Positions 1 to 8,678 of a stretch of 64,000 nucleotides of DNA are shown one piece after another. The notes beneath the pieces are model-generated. The model was not told where the DNA came from. It searched no databases and saw only the letters and a list, made by a program, of their open reading frames with translations. This DNA comes from Roseateles subflavus (GTDB taxonomy: Bacteria; Pseudomonadota; Gammaproteobacteria; Burkholderiales; Burkholderiaceae_C). A program made the position numbers and the translations under genes. The DNA lies in assembly GCF_030285365.1 (NCBI RefSeq), contig NZ_JASVDS010000003.1, forward strand, positions 1 to 64,000. Reading direction: 5' to 3'. Numbering within the stretch: the stretch's first letter is position 1; every line of letters begins with the position of its first letter.

Positions 1-122
1 ACAACGTCGGCATCACCGTGAAGCTGATCGCTCCGATCGCCATGGAAGAAGGTCTGCGCTTCGCTATCCGCGAAGGTGGCCGTACCGTCGGCTCGGGCGT
101 GGTTGCTACCATCATCGAGTAA
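1..122 (+). CDS. tuf: Elongation factor Tu, C-terminal end (partial)
   Basis: The first 40 readable codons, in frame from base 3, encode the end of EF-Tu domain 3, including [20 protein letters not shown] and [14 protein letters not shown] before TAA. EF-Tu is the GTPase that delivers aminoacyl-tRNA to the ribosome. Its 5' part lies outside the window. It lies 89 bases upstream of rpsJ on the same strand, the usual tuf-rpsJ order of a proteobacterial str/S10 region. The residue match leaves little doubt; which of the possible tuf copies this is cannot be told. Confidence 0.97.
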   Translation, partial: NVGITVKLIAPIAMEEGLRFAIREGGRTVGSGVVATIIE

Positions 123-211
123 TCCCTGCGTGACTTGCGGGCGGCCTCACGGGTCGCCTGTCAACACCATTTACGCGGCCTCGCAGCCGCACGCTCTTTG
201 AAGGAACAGTC

Positions 212-523
212 ATGCAAAAGCAAAAGATCCGCATCCGCCTGAAGGCCTTCGATTACAAGCTGATCGACCAGTCGGCTCTGGAAATCGTGGAAACCGCCAA
301 GCGTACCGGCGCCATCGTCAAGGGCCCCGTGCCCCTGCCGACCCGCCTGGAGCGTTTCGACATCCTGCGTTCGCCGCACGTCAACAAGACGTCGCGCGAC
401 CAGTTCGAGATCCGCACCCACCAGCGTCTGATGGACATCGTCGACCCGACCGATAAGACGGTTGACGCCCTGATGAAGCTGGACCTGCCGGCTGGCGTGG
501 ACGTGGAAATCAAGCTGCAGTAA
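212..523 (+). CDS. rpsJ: 30S ribosomal protein S10
   Basis: A 103-residue protein of normal S10 length. It starts [19 protein letters not shown] and carries the family signature around [21 protein letters not shown]10 sits in the 30S head and, as NusE, is also part of the NusG/NusA antitermination complex. An AAGGAA ribosome-binding site precedes the ATG. Unlike in E. coli, it is cut off from the rest of the S10 genes by a strong terminator and a new promoter, so it probably belongs to the tuf transcript. Confidence 0.98.
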   Translation: MQKQKIRIRLKAFDYKLIDQSALEIVETAKRTGAIVKGPVPLPTRLERFDILRSPHVNKTSRDQFEIRTHQRLMDIVDPTDKTVDALMKLDLPAGVDVEIKLQ

Positions 524-573
524 TGCGGGCTTGATGCGGGGAGCCTTGCGGCGCTCTGCATCTACAGCGTGAG

Positions 574-602
574 AAGGGCAACCTCCAGGTTGCCCTTTTT
601 TC
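574..602 (+). terminator. Rho-independent terminator after rpsJ
   Basis: A perfect 10-bp stem (AAGGGCAACC, 574-583, with GGTTGCCCTT, 588-597) closes a TCCA loop and runs straight into a T tract. This is a textbook intrinsic terminator 50 bases after the rpsJ stop. It implies that rpsJ and rplC are not simply one transcript. Confidence 0.92.
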
Positions 603-623
603 TTGACCCTCGTGTGACGCCGC

Positions 624-653
624 TTGCGGCCCGCTCAGGGTTGACGCTATACT
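624..653 (+). promoter_or_regulatory. Candidate sigma-70 promoter for rplC operon
   Basis: TTGCGG (624-629) and TATACT (648-653) are 18 bases apart, a fair -35/-10 pair. It lies just after the rpsJ terminator and would start a transcript near 660, leaving an untranslated leader of about 200 bases before rplC. A TTGACG at 641-646 overlaps the -10 and has no good partner downstream. Confidence 0.6.
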
Positions 654-860
654 CGCAGACTTTTCCGCGCTGGTCTTTGCCAGTGCGGCTTTAGTGCATC
701 GCCTAGATGTGCCCTGGGACGCCTTTACCGGCCCGGGAGCGGATTCAAGCGGTGTTTGGTCAGCCCGACCAATCGTTGTCGGGTGTTTGTATATGGCTCT
801 TGGAGCTGCGGGCTTGGGCTTTGGTCTTGGCTTGGCGGTGAAAGGGGCTGGAGAAAAAAC
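654..860 (+). promoter_or_regulatory. Long structured 5' leader of the rplC operon
   Basis: There is no credible gene in this roughly 200-base gap. It contains two stems that cannot form together. TTGGTC (756-761) pairs with GACCAA (767-772), while CCCGAC (764-769) pairs with GTCGGG (778-783). The segment after them is G- and T-rich (about 790-850). Such a leader is where ribosomal-protein operons are often autoregulated: in E. coli, L4 acts on the S10 leader. No known leader family is recognised here, so function is inference. Confidence 0.4.
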
Positions 861-1532
861 ATGAGTCTTAGCAATCGTCTCGGATTGCTGGGCCGCAAGG
901 TGGGCATGATGCGCATCTTCACGGACGATGGCGACGCCATTCCCGTGACGGTGCTGGACGTGTCCAACAACCGCGTGACCCAGGTCAAGACCGAAGAGAC
1001 TGACGGCTACAGCGCCATTCAAGTGGCGTACGGTGCACGCAAGGCCTCTCGCGTGACCAAGCCGGAAGCCGGCCACCTCGCCAAGGCGGGTGTGGAAGCC
1101 GGTGAAATCCTCAAGGAATTCCGTGTCGCTTCTGATGTCGCCGCCGAATACAAGGCCGGCGCTCAGGTGCCCGTGACGCTGTTTGCCGCCGGCCAGAAGG
1201 TCGACGTGCAAGGTACTTCGATTGGTAAGGGCTTCGCCGGCACCATCAAGCGCCACAACTTCAGCTCGCAGCGCGCTTCCCACGGTAACAGCCGTTCCCA
1301 CAATGTCCCGGGCTCCATCTCGATGGCGCAAGATCCGGGCCGCGTGTTCCCGGGCAAGAAGATGTCCGGCCACATGGGCGACGAAACCGTGACCACCCAG
1401 AACCTCGACATCGTGCGCGTTGACGAAGCTCGTCAGCTGCTGCTGGTCAAGGGTGCTGTGCCGGGCGCCAAGAACGGCCACGTGGTCGTGCGTCCTGCCG
1501 TCAAGGTCAAGGTCAAGAAGGAGGCCAACTGA
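861..1532 (+). CDS. rplC: 50S ribosomal protein L3
   Basis: The 223-residue protein begins [20 protein letters not shown]. The start at 861 is preferred over an in-frame GTG at 756 because homologues begin here and a GGGGCTGGAG purine-rich stretch precedes it. The conserved loop around [17 protein letters not shown] contains the glutamine that PrmB methylates in E. coli L3 (alignment by eye). L3 is an early 23S rRNA binder near the peptidyl transferase centre. Its stop overlaps the rplD start (TGATG), indicating translational coupling. Confidence 0.98.
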   Translation: MSLSNRLGLLGRKVGMMRIFTDDGDAIPVTVLDVSNNRVTQVKTEETDGYSAIQVAYGARKASRVTKPEAGHLAKAGVEAGEILKEFRVASDVAAEYKAGAQVPVTLFAAGQKVDVQGTSIGKGFAGTIKRHNFSSQRASHGNSRSHNVPGSISMAQDPGRVFPGKKMSGHMGDETVTTQNLDIVRVDEARQLLLVKGAVPGAKNGHVVVRPAVKVKVKKEAN

Positions 1533-2152
1533 TGCAGCTCGAGCTTCTGAACGAGCAGGGTCAGGCCACCTCCAAGGTGGACGCGCCTGACACCGTCTTC
1601 GCTCGCGAATACAACGAAGCCCTGGTGCACCAGGTGGTCGTGGCCTTCCAGGCCAACGCCCGTCAAGGCACCCGTGCTCAAAAGGACCGCGAACAGGTCA
1701 AGCACTCGACCAAGAAGCCCTTCCGCCAGAAGGGCACCGGCCGCGCTCGCGCCGGTATGACGTCCTCGCCGCTGTGGCGTGGGGGTGGTCGCATCTTCCC
1801 GAACCTGCCGGAAGAAAACTTCTCGCACAAGCTGAACAAGAAGATGTACCGCGCCGGTATGGCCGCCATCCTCTCGCAGCTGGCTCGTGAAGGTCGCCTG
1901 GCCGTGGTGGATTCGATTTCCGTCGAAGCCCCCAAGACCAAGCTGCTGGCAGCCAAGTTCAAGGCCATGGGTCTGGAATCCGTGATGCTGATCGCTGACC
2001 AGGTGGATGACAACCTGGCGCTGGCTTCGCGCAATCTGCCCAACGTGCTGGTTGTCGAGCCCCGTTACGCCGACCCCCTGTCGCTGGTCTTCTACAAGAA
2101 GGTGCTGGTGACCAAGGCCGCAATGGAGCAACTCAAGGAGATGCTGGCATGA
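1532..2152 (+). CDS. rplD: 50S ribosomal protein L4
   Basis: A 206-residue L4 with the conserved core [20 protein letters not shown], whose loop reaches into the peptide exit tunnel. It overlaps rplC by one base and rplW by four (ATGA), so the three are coupled. In E. coli L4 also represses its own operon at transcription and translation. The structured leader at 654-860 would be the place to look for an equivalent here, but no L4 site can be recognised by eye. Confidence 0.98.
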   Translation: MQLELLNEQGQATSKVDAPDTVFAREYNEALVHQVVVAFQANARQGTRAQKDREQVKHSTKKPFRQKGTGRARAGMTSSPLWRGGGRIFPNLPEENFSHKLNKKMYRAGMAAILSQLAREGRLAVVDSISVEAPKTKLLAAKFKAMGLESVMLIADQVDDNLALASRNLPNVLVVEPRYADPLSLVFYKKVLVTKAAMEQLKEMLA

Positions 2153-2463
2153 GCGCCCCGAAGTTTGCAGAAGGCCGTCTGGCCCAGGTGCTGCTGGCTC
2201 CCATCGTGTCCGAAAAGGCCACTCTGGTTGCTGAAAAGCACAACCAAGTGTTGTTCAAGGTCCTGCGTGACGCCACGAAGCCCGAGATCAAGGCTGCCGT
2301 TGAACTGATGTTCAAGGTTGAAGTCGAGTCCGTGAGCGTGGTGAACACCAAGGGCAAGGTCAAGCGCTTTGGCGGCCGTGTCGGCCGTCGCGACCACGTC
2401 AAGAAGGCGTATGTGTCCCTGAAGGCTGGCCAAGAGCTCAACTTCTCCGGGGAGGCTGCGTAA
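2149..2463 (+). CDS. rplW: 50S ribosomal protein L23
   Basis: A 104-residue L23 with the typical segments [13 protein letters not shown] near the N-terminus and [16 protein letters not shown] near residues 65-80. L23 lines the outside of the peptide exit and docks trigger factor and SRP. The ATG overlaps the rplD stop, and the TAA shares its last base with the rplB ATG. Confidence 0.98.
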   Translation: MSAPKFAEGRLAQVLLAPIVSEKATLVAEKHNQVLFKVLRDATKPEIKAAVELMFKVEVESVSVVNTKGKVKRFGGRVGRRDHVKKAYVSLKAGQELNFSGEAA

Positions 2464-3287
2464 TGGCCGTCGTTAAAGTCAAGCCAACCTCGCCTGGCCG
2501 CCGTGGCGTGGTCAAGGTTGTGCACAAGCACCTGCACAAGGGCGCTCCTGAAGCGTCGCTGCTGGAGCCGCAAAAGCAGAAGTCCGGCCGTAACAACAAC
2601 GGTCACATCACGATGCGCCACAAGGGCGGTGGTCACAAGCACCACTACCGCGTGGTGGACTTCCGTCGCAACAAGGACGCCATCCCCGCGAAGGTTGAGC
2701 GCATCGAGTACGACCCGAACCGCACGGCCCACATCGCTCTGGTGTGCTATGCCGACGGCGAGCGTCGCTACATCATCGCTCCGCGCGGCCTGGAAGTCGG
2801 TTCGACCATCCTGAGCGGCGCTGAAGCTCCGATCAAGGCTGGCAACACGCTCCCGATCCGCAACATCCCCGTGGGTTCGACGATCCACTGCGTGGAAATG
2901 ATGCCGGGCAAGGGCGCACAGATGGTGCGTTCGGCAGGTGCTTCCGCGGTCCTGATGGCCCGTGACGGCGTCTACGCCCAGGTTCGTCTGCGTTCGGGTG
3001 AAGTCCGCCGTGTCCACATCGACTGCCGCGCCACCATCGGTGAAGTGAGCAACGAAGAGCACAGCCTGCGTCAATACGGCAAGGCCGGCGCCATCCGCTG
3101 GAAGGGCATCCGCCCGACCGTCCGTGGTACCGCCATGAACCCGGTTGATCACCCGCACGGTGGTGGTGAAGGCCGTACCGGTGAAGGCCAGGCGCCTGTG
3201 TCGCCGTGGAACACCCTCACCAAGGGCTACCGCACTCGTAACAACAAGCGCACGCAGACGTTCATCGTTTCGCGTCGCAAGAAGTAA
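2463..3287 (+). CDS. rplB: 50S ribosomal protein L2
   Basis: A 274-residue L2 of normal length. Its C-terminal part carries [18 protein letters not shown], including the conserved histidine implicated in subunit association and peptidyl transfer. The N-terminal half has the RNA-binding [21 protein letters not shown] block. It is translationally coupled to rplW (TAATG) and followed 13 bases later by rpsS. Confidence 0.99.
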   Translation: MAVVKVKPTSPGRRGVVKVVHKHLHKGAPEASLLEPQKQKSGRNNNGHITMRHKGGGHKHHYRVVDFRRNKDAIPAKVERIEYDPNRTAHIALVCYADGERRYIIAPRGLEVGSTILSGAEAPIKAGNTLPIRNIPVGSTIHCVEMMPGKGAQMVRSAGASAVLMARDGVYAQVRLRSGEVRRVHIDCRATIGEVSNEEHSLRQYGKAGAIRWKGIRPTVRGTAMNPVDHPHGGGEGRTGEGQAPVSPWNTLTKGYRTRNNKRTQTFIVSRRKK

Positions 3288-3300
3288 GGGGTAGACCAAC

Positions 3301-3576
3301 ATGGCTCGTTCCCTCAAGAAGGGTCCGTTCGTGGACCATCACCTGCTGGCTAAAGTCGACAAGGCTGTGGCCAACAAGGACAAGAAGCCCATCAAGACCT
3401 GGTCGCGCCGCTCGACGATCCTGCCCGAGTTCATCGGTCTGACGATCGCAGTGCACAACGGCAAGCAACACGTGCCGGTCTATGTGTCGGACCAGATGGT
3501 CGGTCACAAGCTGGGTGAGTTCGCGCTGACCCGCACCTTCAAGGGTCACCCCGGTGACAAGAAGGCCAAGAAATAA
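3301..3576 (+). CDS. rpsS: 30S ribosomal protein S19
   Basis: A 91-residue S19 beginning [16 protein letters not shown], with the diagnostic [20 protein letters not shown] region and a Lys-rich end. It forms the S13-S19 head complex of the 30S subunit close to the A-site tRNA. The ATG follows AAGGGGTAGACCAAC, which contains a good ribosome-binding site. Confidence 0.98.
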   Translation: MARSLKKGPFVDHHLLAKVDKAVANKDKKPIKTWSRRSTILPEFIGLTIAVHNGKQHVPVYVSDQMVGHKLGEFALTRTFKGHPGDKKAKK

Positions 3577-3587
3577 GGATTGAGACG

Positions 3588-3917
3588 ATGGAAACCCGTG
3601 CAATCGTTCGCGGTGTCCGCCTGTCGGCCGATAAGGGCCGTCTGGTGGCGGACCTGATCCGCGGCAAGAAGGTGGACCAGGCGCTCAACATCCTGGAATT
3701 CACCCAGAAGAAGGCGGCACTCATCATCAAGAAGGCGCTCGAGAGCGCCATCGCCAACGCCGAGCACAACGACGGCGCTGACATTGATGAGCTGAAGGTC
3801 ACCTCGATCTATGTGGAGCAAGGCACCACGCTGAAGCGCTTCTCGGCTCGCGCCAAGGGCCGCGGCAACCGCATCAGCAAGCCCACCTGCCACATCTTCG
3901 TGTCGGTCGGTAACTGA
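3588..3917 (+). CDS. rplV: 50S ribosomal protein L22
   Basis: A 109-residue L22 with the family motif [20 protein letters not shown] at its end, the part that follows the beta-hairpin lining the exit tunnel (a macrolide-resistance site in other bacteria). It lies 11 bases after rpsS and 16 before rpsC in the same unit, with an AAGGA site ahead of the ATG. Confidence 0.98.
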   Translation: METRAIVRGVRLSADKGRLVADLIRGKKVDQALNILEFTQKKAALIIKKALESAIANAEHNDGADIDELKVTSIYVEQGTTLKRFSARAKGRGNRISKPTCHIFVSVGN

Positions 3918-3933
3918 GGCCAAGAGGAAGACT

Positions 3934-4755
3934 ATGGGACAGAAAATCCATCCGACCGGCTTCCGCCTGCCTGTCACGCGTAACTGGGCTTCGCGCTGGT
4001 ATGCGAACAACCAGAACTTCGCCACGATGCTGGCTGAAGATCTGCAGGTTCGTGACTACCTGAAGCAGCGCCTGAAGAATGCCGCCGTGTCGCGCATCCT
4101 GATCGAGCGCCCCGCCAAGAACGCCCGCATCACCATCTTCTCGGCTCGTCCGGGTGTGGTGATCGGCAAGAAGGGCGAGGACATCGAGAACCTGAAGGCC
4201 GAACTGACCAAGCGTCTGGGCGTGCCGGTGGCCGTGAACATCGAAGAAGTGCGCAAGCCTGAAATCGATGCTCAGCTGATCGCCGACTCGATCACCCAGC
4301 AGCTGGAAAAGCGCATCATGTTCCGCCGCGCCATGAAGCGCGCGATGCAGAACGCGATGCGTCTGGGCGCCCAGGGCATCAAGATCATGTCCGCCGGCCG
4401 TCTGAACGGCATCGAAATCGCTCGTACCGAGTGGTATCGCGAAGGCCGTGTGCCTCTGCATACCCTGAAGGCCGACATCGACTATGGCTTCTCCGAGGCC
4501 AAGACGACCTACGGCGTCATCGGTGTGAAGGTGTGGGTGTACCGCGGTGACCGCCTGGCCAATGGCGAGGCTCCCGTGATCAACACCCCCCCTGGCGCTG
4601 AAGACGATCGTCGTCCGCGTCGCAACGCCCGTCCGGGCGCCCCGGGTGGCCGTGGCCGTCCTGGCGCTGACAAGCCCGCCGACGGTGGCGACAAGCCCGG
4701 CGCTAAGCGCGTGGTCCGCAAGGCCCCCGCAGCTGGCGAGGCCAAAGGAGAATAA
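3934..4755 (+). CDS. rpsC: 30S ribosomal protein S3 with extended C-terminal tail
   Basis: The N-terminal KH domain ([20 protein letters not shown], about residues 69-88) and the C-terminal S3 domain are intact. S3 lines the mRNA entry tunnel. At 273 residues it is about 40 longer than E. coli S3 (233). The extra part (about 215-273) is low-complexity, rich in Gly, Pro, Arg, Ala and Asp, and likely disordered. Only 2 bases separate its stop from rplP. Confidence 0.98.
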   Translation: MGQKIHPTGFRLPVTRNWASRWYANNQNFATMLAEDLQVRDYLKQRLKNAAVSRILIERPAKNARITIFSARPGVVIGKKGEDIENLKAELTKRLGVPVAVNIEEVRKPEIDAQLIADSITQQLEKRIMFRRAMKRAMQNAMRLGAQGIKIMSAGRLNGIEIARTEWYREGRVPLHTLKADIDYGFSEAKTTYGVIGVKVWVYRGDRLANGEAPVINTPPGAEDDRRPRRNARPGAPGGRGRPGADKPADGGDKPGAKRVVRKAPAAGEAKGE

Positions 4756-4757
4756 AC

Positions 4758-5174
4758 ATGCTGCAACCCGCTCGTCGCAAATTCCGCAAAGAGCAGAAGG
4801 GTCGTAACACTGGCGTGGCCACTCGCGGCGCCAATGTGTCGTTCGGCGACTTCGGCCTGAAGGCCACTGAGCGTGGCCGTCTGACGGCTCGCCAGATCGA
4901 AGCGGCTCGTCGTGCAATCTCGCGCCATATCAAGCGCGGTGGTCGCATCTTCATCCGCATCTTCCCGGACAAGCCCATCTCCCAAAAGCCCGCCGAAGTC
5001 CGTATGGGTAACGGTAAGGGCAACCCGGAGTACTACGTCGCTGAAATCCAGCCCGGCAAGGTGCTCTACGAGATCAACGGTGTGCCGGAAGCCCTGGCTC
5101 GCGAAGCGTTCACGCTGGCTGCTGCAAAGCTGCCCCTGCGTTGCACGTTCGTGGCACGCCAGGTCGGCCTCTGA
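4758..5174 (+). CDS. rplP: 50S ribosomal protein L16
   Basis: A 138-residue L16 beginning [17 protein letters not shown]. It contains [20 protein letters not shown] and [20 protein letters not shown], the conserved region with the arginine that is hydroxylated in some bacteria. L16 helps to position A-site tRNA on the 50S subunit. An AAAGGAG site lies at the end of rpsC, so the two are probably coupled. Confidence 0.98.
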   Translation: MLQPARRKFRKEQKGRNTGVATRGANVSFGDFGLKATERGRLTARQIEAARRAISRHIKRGGRIFIRIFPDKPISQKPAEVRMGNGKGNPEYYVAEIQPGKVLYEINGVPEALAREAFTLAAAKLPLRCTFVARQVGL

Positions 5175-5188
5175 TTGGAGAGATCACC

Positions 5189-5383
5189 ATGAAAGCATCT
5201 GAACTGCGTGGCAAGGATGTCGCTGCCCTGGAAAAGGAAGTGACCGATCTGCTCAAGGCCCACTTCGGCCTGCGCATGCAAAAGGCCACCCAACAGCTGA
5301 GCGACACCACTCAGCTGGGCAAGATCCGCCGCGACATCGCTCGCGTCAAGACCGTGCTGGCCGAAAAGAAGAAGGGGGCCTGA
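5189..5383 (+). CDS. rpmC: 50S ribosomal protein L29
   Basis: A 64-residue L29: [18 protein letters not shown] at the start and the family's [16 protein letters not shown] near the end. The ATG at 5189 is chosen over upstream in-frame codons because it matches homologues and follows GGAGAGATCACC. It is an alpha-helical pair that contacts L23 at the tunnel exit. A single base separates its stop from rpsQ. Confidence 0.97.
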   Translation: MKASELRGKDVAALEKEVTDLLKAHFGLRMQKATQQLSDTTQLGKIRRDIARVKTVLAEKKKGA

Positions 5384-5384
5384 T

Positions 5385-5654
5385 ATGACGCAAGCTCAAG
5401 AAAAGAACACCCGCACCCTGGTGGGTCGCGTGGTGAGCGACAAGCGCGCCAAGACCGTCACGGTTCTGGTGGAGCGTCGCACCAAGCACGAGCTCTACGG
5501 CAAGATCGTGGCCCGTTCCCGCAAGTACCACGCCCACGACGAAAAGGGCGAGTACAAGATGGGTGACGTGGTCGAGATCGCTGAAGGCCGTCCTCTGTCG
5601 AAGACCAAGAGCTGGGTCGTGACCCGCCTGGTCGAGAAGGCAGAAGTGGTCTAA
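5385..5654 (+). CDS. rpsQ: 30S ribosomal protein S17
   Basis: An 89-residue OB-fold protein with the S17 signature: [20 protein letters not shown], then [16 protein letters not shown] and [18 protein letters not shown]. It binds helix 11 of 16S rRNA and aids early assembly. It is the last gene of this unit; a strong terminator follows at 5710-5748, whereas in E. coli rplN would come next. Confidence 0.98.
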   Translation: MTQAQEKNTRTLVGRVVSDKRAKTVTVLVERRTKHELYGKIVARSRKYHAHDEKGEYKMGDVVEIAEGRPLSKTKSWVVTRLVEKAEVV

Positions 5655-5709
5655 GGCCTCCGGGTCAAAGGCGCAAGATCCCTGGGGTCTTGTGCCGCGC
5701 GACCTGCGA

Positions 5710-5748
5710 ACGGTCGGAACGCTGGGATACTGGCGTCCGACCGTTTTT
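5710..5748 (+). terminator. Rho-independent terminator after rpsQ
   Basis: ACGGTCGGAACGC (5710-5722) pairs with GCGTCCGACCGT (5733-5744) apart from one bulged base, and the stem runs into TTTTT. A smaller hairpin (CAAGATCCC / GGGGTCTTG, about 5673-5691) lies just upstream. This would end the rplC-rpsQ transcript before the peroxiredoxin gene. Confidence 0.9.
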
Positions 5749-5800
5749 CATTTCCGCCCGGCCAGCTGCTGCGCCGGGCTTTGCTTTTGAGGAGAGCCCC

Positions 5801-6307
5801 ATGTTGAAGATTGGCGACAAACTGCCTAGCGCGACCGTGCAGGAATATGTGGAAGTGGAGGGCGATGGCTGCTCCATCGGTCCGAACGGCTTTGACGCGG
5901 CAGCGCAGGCGGCAGGCAAGACGGTGGCCATCTTTGCGTTGCCCGGCGCCTTTACGCCCACCTGCTCTGCCCAGCATGCGCCCGGCTATATCCAGCAGGC
6001 GGATGCCCTGAAGGCAGCGGGCGCCGACGAGATCTGGTGCCTCTCCGTCAACGACGCCTTTGTCATGGGTGCGTGGGCGCGTGAGCTCGGCGCCGGCGGC
6101 AAGGTGCGCTTCATCGCCGACGGCAGCGCTGACTTCACGCGGGCTACCGGCCTGACGCTGGACCTGCAAGCTCGCGGCATGGGTCTGCGCTCGCAGCGGT
6201 ACAGCATGCTCGTCGTGGATGGCGTCGTGAAGACGCTGAACGTCGAGGCGCCGGGCAAGTTCGAGGTCAGTGGCGCTGACACCCTGCTGGCTCAGCTGAA
6301 GGGCTGA
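5801..6307 (+). CDS. Peroxiredoxin (Prx5-type, AhpC/TSA superfamily)
   Basis: A 168-residue thiol peroxidase that would reduce hydrogen peroxide and organic peroxides in the cytoplasm. The peroxidatic cysteine is in PGAFTPTCSAQHAPGY (about residues 48-63), the Prx5/hybrid-peroxiredoxin form of PxxxTxxC. The start at 5801 follows TTGAGGAGAGCCCC and gives the normal family length. It is inserted between rpsQ and rplN, with a terminator before it and the spc promoter after it, so it is probably expressed on its own or by read-through. No resolving cysteine in the usual place is obvious, so a glutathione- or thioredoxin-dependent 1-Cys cycle is possible. Confidence 0.93.
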   Translation: MLKIGDKLPSATVQEYVEVEGDGCSIGPNGFDAAAQAAGKTVAIFALPGAFTPTCSAQHAPGYIQQADALKAAGADEIWCLSVNDAFVMGAWARELGAGGKVRFIADGSADFTRATGLTLDLQARGMGLRSQRYSMLVVDGVVKTLNVEAPGKFEVSGADTLLAQLKG

Positions 6308-6444
6308 GCCTGGCGGGTTTGCCCGCCCTGGCGGCTGCCCTCGCCCGATGGGTGGGGTGCCGCCTGGCATTGCCTGGCCATGGATGTCGGGTACGGGGAG
6401 GCGCTCCGTTAGAGGCGCCTTTCAACTTTCAGCGGATCGGCTGC

Positions 6445-6474
6445 TTGACACGGCATCCGAATCGCTGGCACAAT
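6445..6474 (+). promoter_or_regulatory. Promoter for the rplN (spc) operon
   Basis: A perfect TTGACA (6445-6450) is followed after 18 bases by CACAAT (6469-6474). It lies after the peroxiredoxin gene and would transcribe rplN onward, with a leader of about 180 bases. Confidence 0.7.
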
Positions 6475-6479
6475 CTAAT

Positions 6480-6664
6480 GCTTCGCCGAATGTCGGGCGC
6501 ATCATGCGGTGCGTCTCGGCCTCGGATCCGCCCACAACCGCTGTAGGCGCTGGCTGGTGCACTTGCTGTGCTAGAGAGCGTCAAGGCTTACGGGCCCAAG
6601 ACTGACCGGTTTGGTCTGTAGCGATGGTCGCTGCAGGTCGAGGCGGGAAAAGTTGGGGACAGAC
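6480..6664 (+). promoter_or_regulatory. 5' leader of the rplN operon
   Basis: This stretch holds no recognisable gene; short open frames here start upstream of the promoter and match no family. It contains a small GACC-GGTTT-GGTC hairpin (about 6604-6616) not far from the rplN start. In E. coli the spc operon is repressed by S8 at the rplE site rather than here. Nothing in this leader looks like an S8 site to me. Confidence 0.35.
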
Positions 6665-7033
6665 ATGATTCAAATGCAATCGCGACTGGATGTCGCGGAC
6701 AACACTGGCGCCAAGTCCGTTCAGTGCATCAAGGTGCTTGGTGGTTCCAAGCGCCGGTATGCCGGCATTGGCGACATCATCAAGGTCAGCATCAAAGAAG
6801 CTGCACCGCGTGGCCGCGTCAAGAAGGGCGAGGTCTATAGCGCTGTGGTCGTGCGTACCGCCAAGGGCGTGCGCCGCCAGGACGGTTCGCTGGTGAAGTT
6901 CGACGGCAATGCCGCCGTGCTGCTGAACGCCAAGCTGGAGCCGATCGGCACCCGTATCTTTGGCCCGGTCACGCGTGAACTGCGTACCGAGCGCTTCATG
7001 AAGATCGTGTCGCTGGCGCCCGAGGTGCTGTAA
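6665..7033 (+). CDS. rplN: 50S ribosomal protein L14
   Basis: A 122-residue L14 beginning [20 protein letters not shown], with [20 protein letters not shown] and the C-terminal [13 protein letters not shown] block. The start at 6665 gives exactly the family length; longer in-frame starts are not supported. L14 forms part of the intersubunit bridge to the 30S and binds the silencing factor RsfS. It is the first gene of the spc unit. Confidence 0.98.
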   Translation: MIQMQSRLDVADNTGAKSVQCIKVLGGSKRRYAGIGDIIKVSIKEAAPRGRVKKGEVYSAVVVRTAKGVRRQDGSLVKFDGNAAVLLNAKLEPIGTRIFGPVTRELRTERFMKIVSLAPEVL

Positions 7034-7058
7034 GCCTCGTCAAGTCAAAGGTACTGCC

Positions 7059-7376
7059 ATGAACAAGATTCGTAAGGGCGACGAGGTCATCGTGCTGACC
7101 GGCCGCGACAAGGGCAAGCGAGGCCTCGTGGCTTCGCGTGTCGATGCTGACCACCTGATCGTGGAAGGCGTGAACGTCGTGAAGAAGCACGCCAAGCCCA
7201 ACCCCATGAAGGGCACCACCGGCGGCGTGGTCGACAAGACGATGCCGATCCATCAATCCAACGTGGCGATTTTCAACGCCGCTGCCGGCAAGGCCGATCG
7301 CGTGGGCATCAAGCTGCTCGACGACGGCAAGAAGGTGCGCGTCTACAAGTCGACCGGCGAAGAGATCAAGGCTTAA
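7059..7376 (+). CDS. rplX: 50S ribosomal protein L24
   Basis: A 105-residue KOW-domain protein with [20 protein letters not shown] at the start and [20 protein letters not shown] in the middle. L24 is one of the two initiators of 50S assembly, binding the 5' domain of 23S rRNA. It lies 25 bases after rplN and 10 before rplE. Confidence 0.98.
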   Translation: MNKIRKGDEVIVLTGRDKGKRGLVASRVDADHLIVEGVNVVKKHAKPNPMKGTTGGVVDKTMPIHQSNVAIFNAAAGKADRVGIKLLDDGKKVRVYKSTGEEIKA

Positions 7377-7386
7377 GAGGTTCGAC

Positions 7387-7926
7387 ATGGCTCGTTTGCA
7401 AGCGTTTTATCGCGAAAAAGTCGTTCCCGGCCTGACCGAGAAGTTCGGCTACACCTCCGTGATGGAAGTGCCGCGCATCACCAAGATCACCCTGAACATG
7501 GGTGTCAGTGAAGCCGTCGCCGACAAGAAGGTCATGGATCACGCCGTGGGCGACCTGACCAAGATCGCCGGCCAGAAGCCCGTGGTCACCAAGTCGAAGA
7601 AGGCCATTGCCGGCTTCAAGATCCGTGACGGCGTGCCTATCGGCTGCATGGTGACCCTGCGTGGCGTCCAGATGTATGAATTCCTGGACCGCTTCGTGAC
7701 CATCGCCCTGCCCCGCGTGCGTGACTTCCGTGGTATCTCCGGCCGTTCGTTCGATGGCCGTGGCAACTACAACATCGGCGTCAAGGAACAGATCATCTTC
7801 CCCGAAATCGAATACGACAAGGTGGATGCTCTGCGTGGTCTGAACATCAGCATCACGACGACTGCCAAGACGGACGACGAAGCGAAGGCCCTGCTGGCCG
7901 CGTTCAAGTTCCCGTTCAAGAACTGA
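7387..7926 (+). CDS. rplE: 50S ribosomal protein L5
   Basis: A 179-residue L5 with [20 protein letters not shown] near residue 22 and the C-terminal [20 protein letters not shown] and [20 protein letters not shown] segments. It binds 5S rRNA with L18 and contacts P-site tRNA. An AAGAGGTTCGAC stretch precedes the ATG. Confidence 0.98.
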   Translation: MARLQAFYREKVVPGLTEKFGYTSVMEVPRITKITLNMGVSEAVADKKVMDHAVGDLTKIAGQKPVVTKSKKAIAGFKIRDGVPIGCMVTLRGVQMYEFLDRFVTIALPRVRDFRGISGRSFDGRGNYNIGVKEQIIFPEIEYDKVDALRGLNISITTTAKTDDEAKALLAAFKFPFKN

Positions 7927-7934
7927 GGTGACCC

Positions 7935-8240
7935 GTGGCAAAACTCTCGATTAAGCAACGTGAGCTGAAGCGCGAACAACTGGTCGCCAAGTTCGCCAAG
8001 AAGTACGCAGATCTGAAGGCCATCATCGACGACTCCAAGAAGTCTGATGAAGAGCGCTACGCCGCTCGCCTGGAACTGCAGAAGCTGCCCCGCAACGCCA
8101 ACCCCACTCGCCTGCGCAACCGCTGCGAGCTGACTGGCCGTCCGCGTGGCACCTTCCGCAAGTTCGGTCTGGGTCGTAACAAGATTCGTGAACTGGCTTT
8201 CAAGGGCGACATCCCCGGTGTCGTCAAGGCAAGCTGGTAA
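7935..8240 (+). CDS. rpsN: 30S ribosomal protein S14 (zinc-free form)
   Basis: A 101-residue S14 starting at a GTG ([16 protein letters not shown]). It ends [20 protein letters not shown]...GVVKASW. The long form without the CxxC...CxxC zinc ribbon is present, as usual in proteobacteria. GTG is chosen because the family begins exactly here, 8 bases after the rplE stop, and GAGGTGACCC supplies the ribosome-binding site. Confidence 0.97.
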   Translation: MAKLSIKQRELKREQLVAKFAKKYADLKAIIDDSKKSDEERYAARLELQKLPRNANPTRLRNRCELTGRPRGTFRKFGLGRNKIRELAFKGDIPGVVKASW

Positions 8241-8263
8241 TCGGCAGGATTAGGAGATTTCGT

Positions 8264-8659
8264 ATGAGCATGAGTGATCCTATCGCCGATATGCTGACTC
8301 GCATTCGCAACGCCCAGAGCGTTGAGAAGGCCAGCGTCGTGATGCCTTCCAGCAAGCTGAAGGTCGCGATCGCCAAGGTCCTCAAGGACGAGGGCTATAT
8401 CGACGGTTTCGCGGTGCGTGGCGATGCAGCCCGTCCCGAACTCGAGATCGCGCTGAAGTATTACGCCGGTCGCCCGGTGATCGAGCGCATCGAACGCGTG
8501 AGCCGTCCCGGCCTGCGCATCTACAAGGGCCGCCACGACATTCCTCAGGTCATGAATGGCCTGGGTGTGGCGATCGTCACCACCCCGAAGGGTGTGATGA
8601 CCGACCGCAAGGCACGTCAAGCCGGTATCGGCGGCGAAGTGCTCTGCTACGTCGCCTAA
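8264..8659 (+). CDS. rpsH: 30S ribosomal protein S8
   Basis: A 131-residue S8 beginning [18 protein letters not shown], with [20 protein letters not shown] and the C-terminal [20 protein letters not shown] signature. S8 is a primary 16S rRNA binder and, in E. coli, the translational repressor of the spc operon. It follows GGATTAGGAGATTTCGT, a good ribosome-binding site. Confidence 0.98.
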   Translation: MSMSDPIADMLTRIRNAQSVEKASVVMPSSKLKVAIAKVLKDEGYIDGFAVRGDAARPELEIALKYYAGRPVIERIERVSRPGLRIYKGRHDIPQVMNGLGVAIVTTPKGVMTDRKARQAGIGGEVLCYVA

Positions 8660-8678
8660 GCGCAAGGAGAGACAGACA

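Noticed and set aside
756-860. N-terminal extension of L3 from a GTG
   Set aside because: It would cover the hairpins of the leader; L3 homologues start at 861, where a ribosome-binding site is present.
6319-6605. Small plus-strand frames between the peroxiredoxin and rplN
   Set aside because: They span the rplN promoter, have no ribosome-binding site and match nothing; the region is better explained as promoter and leader.
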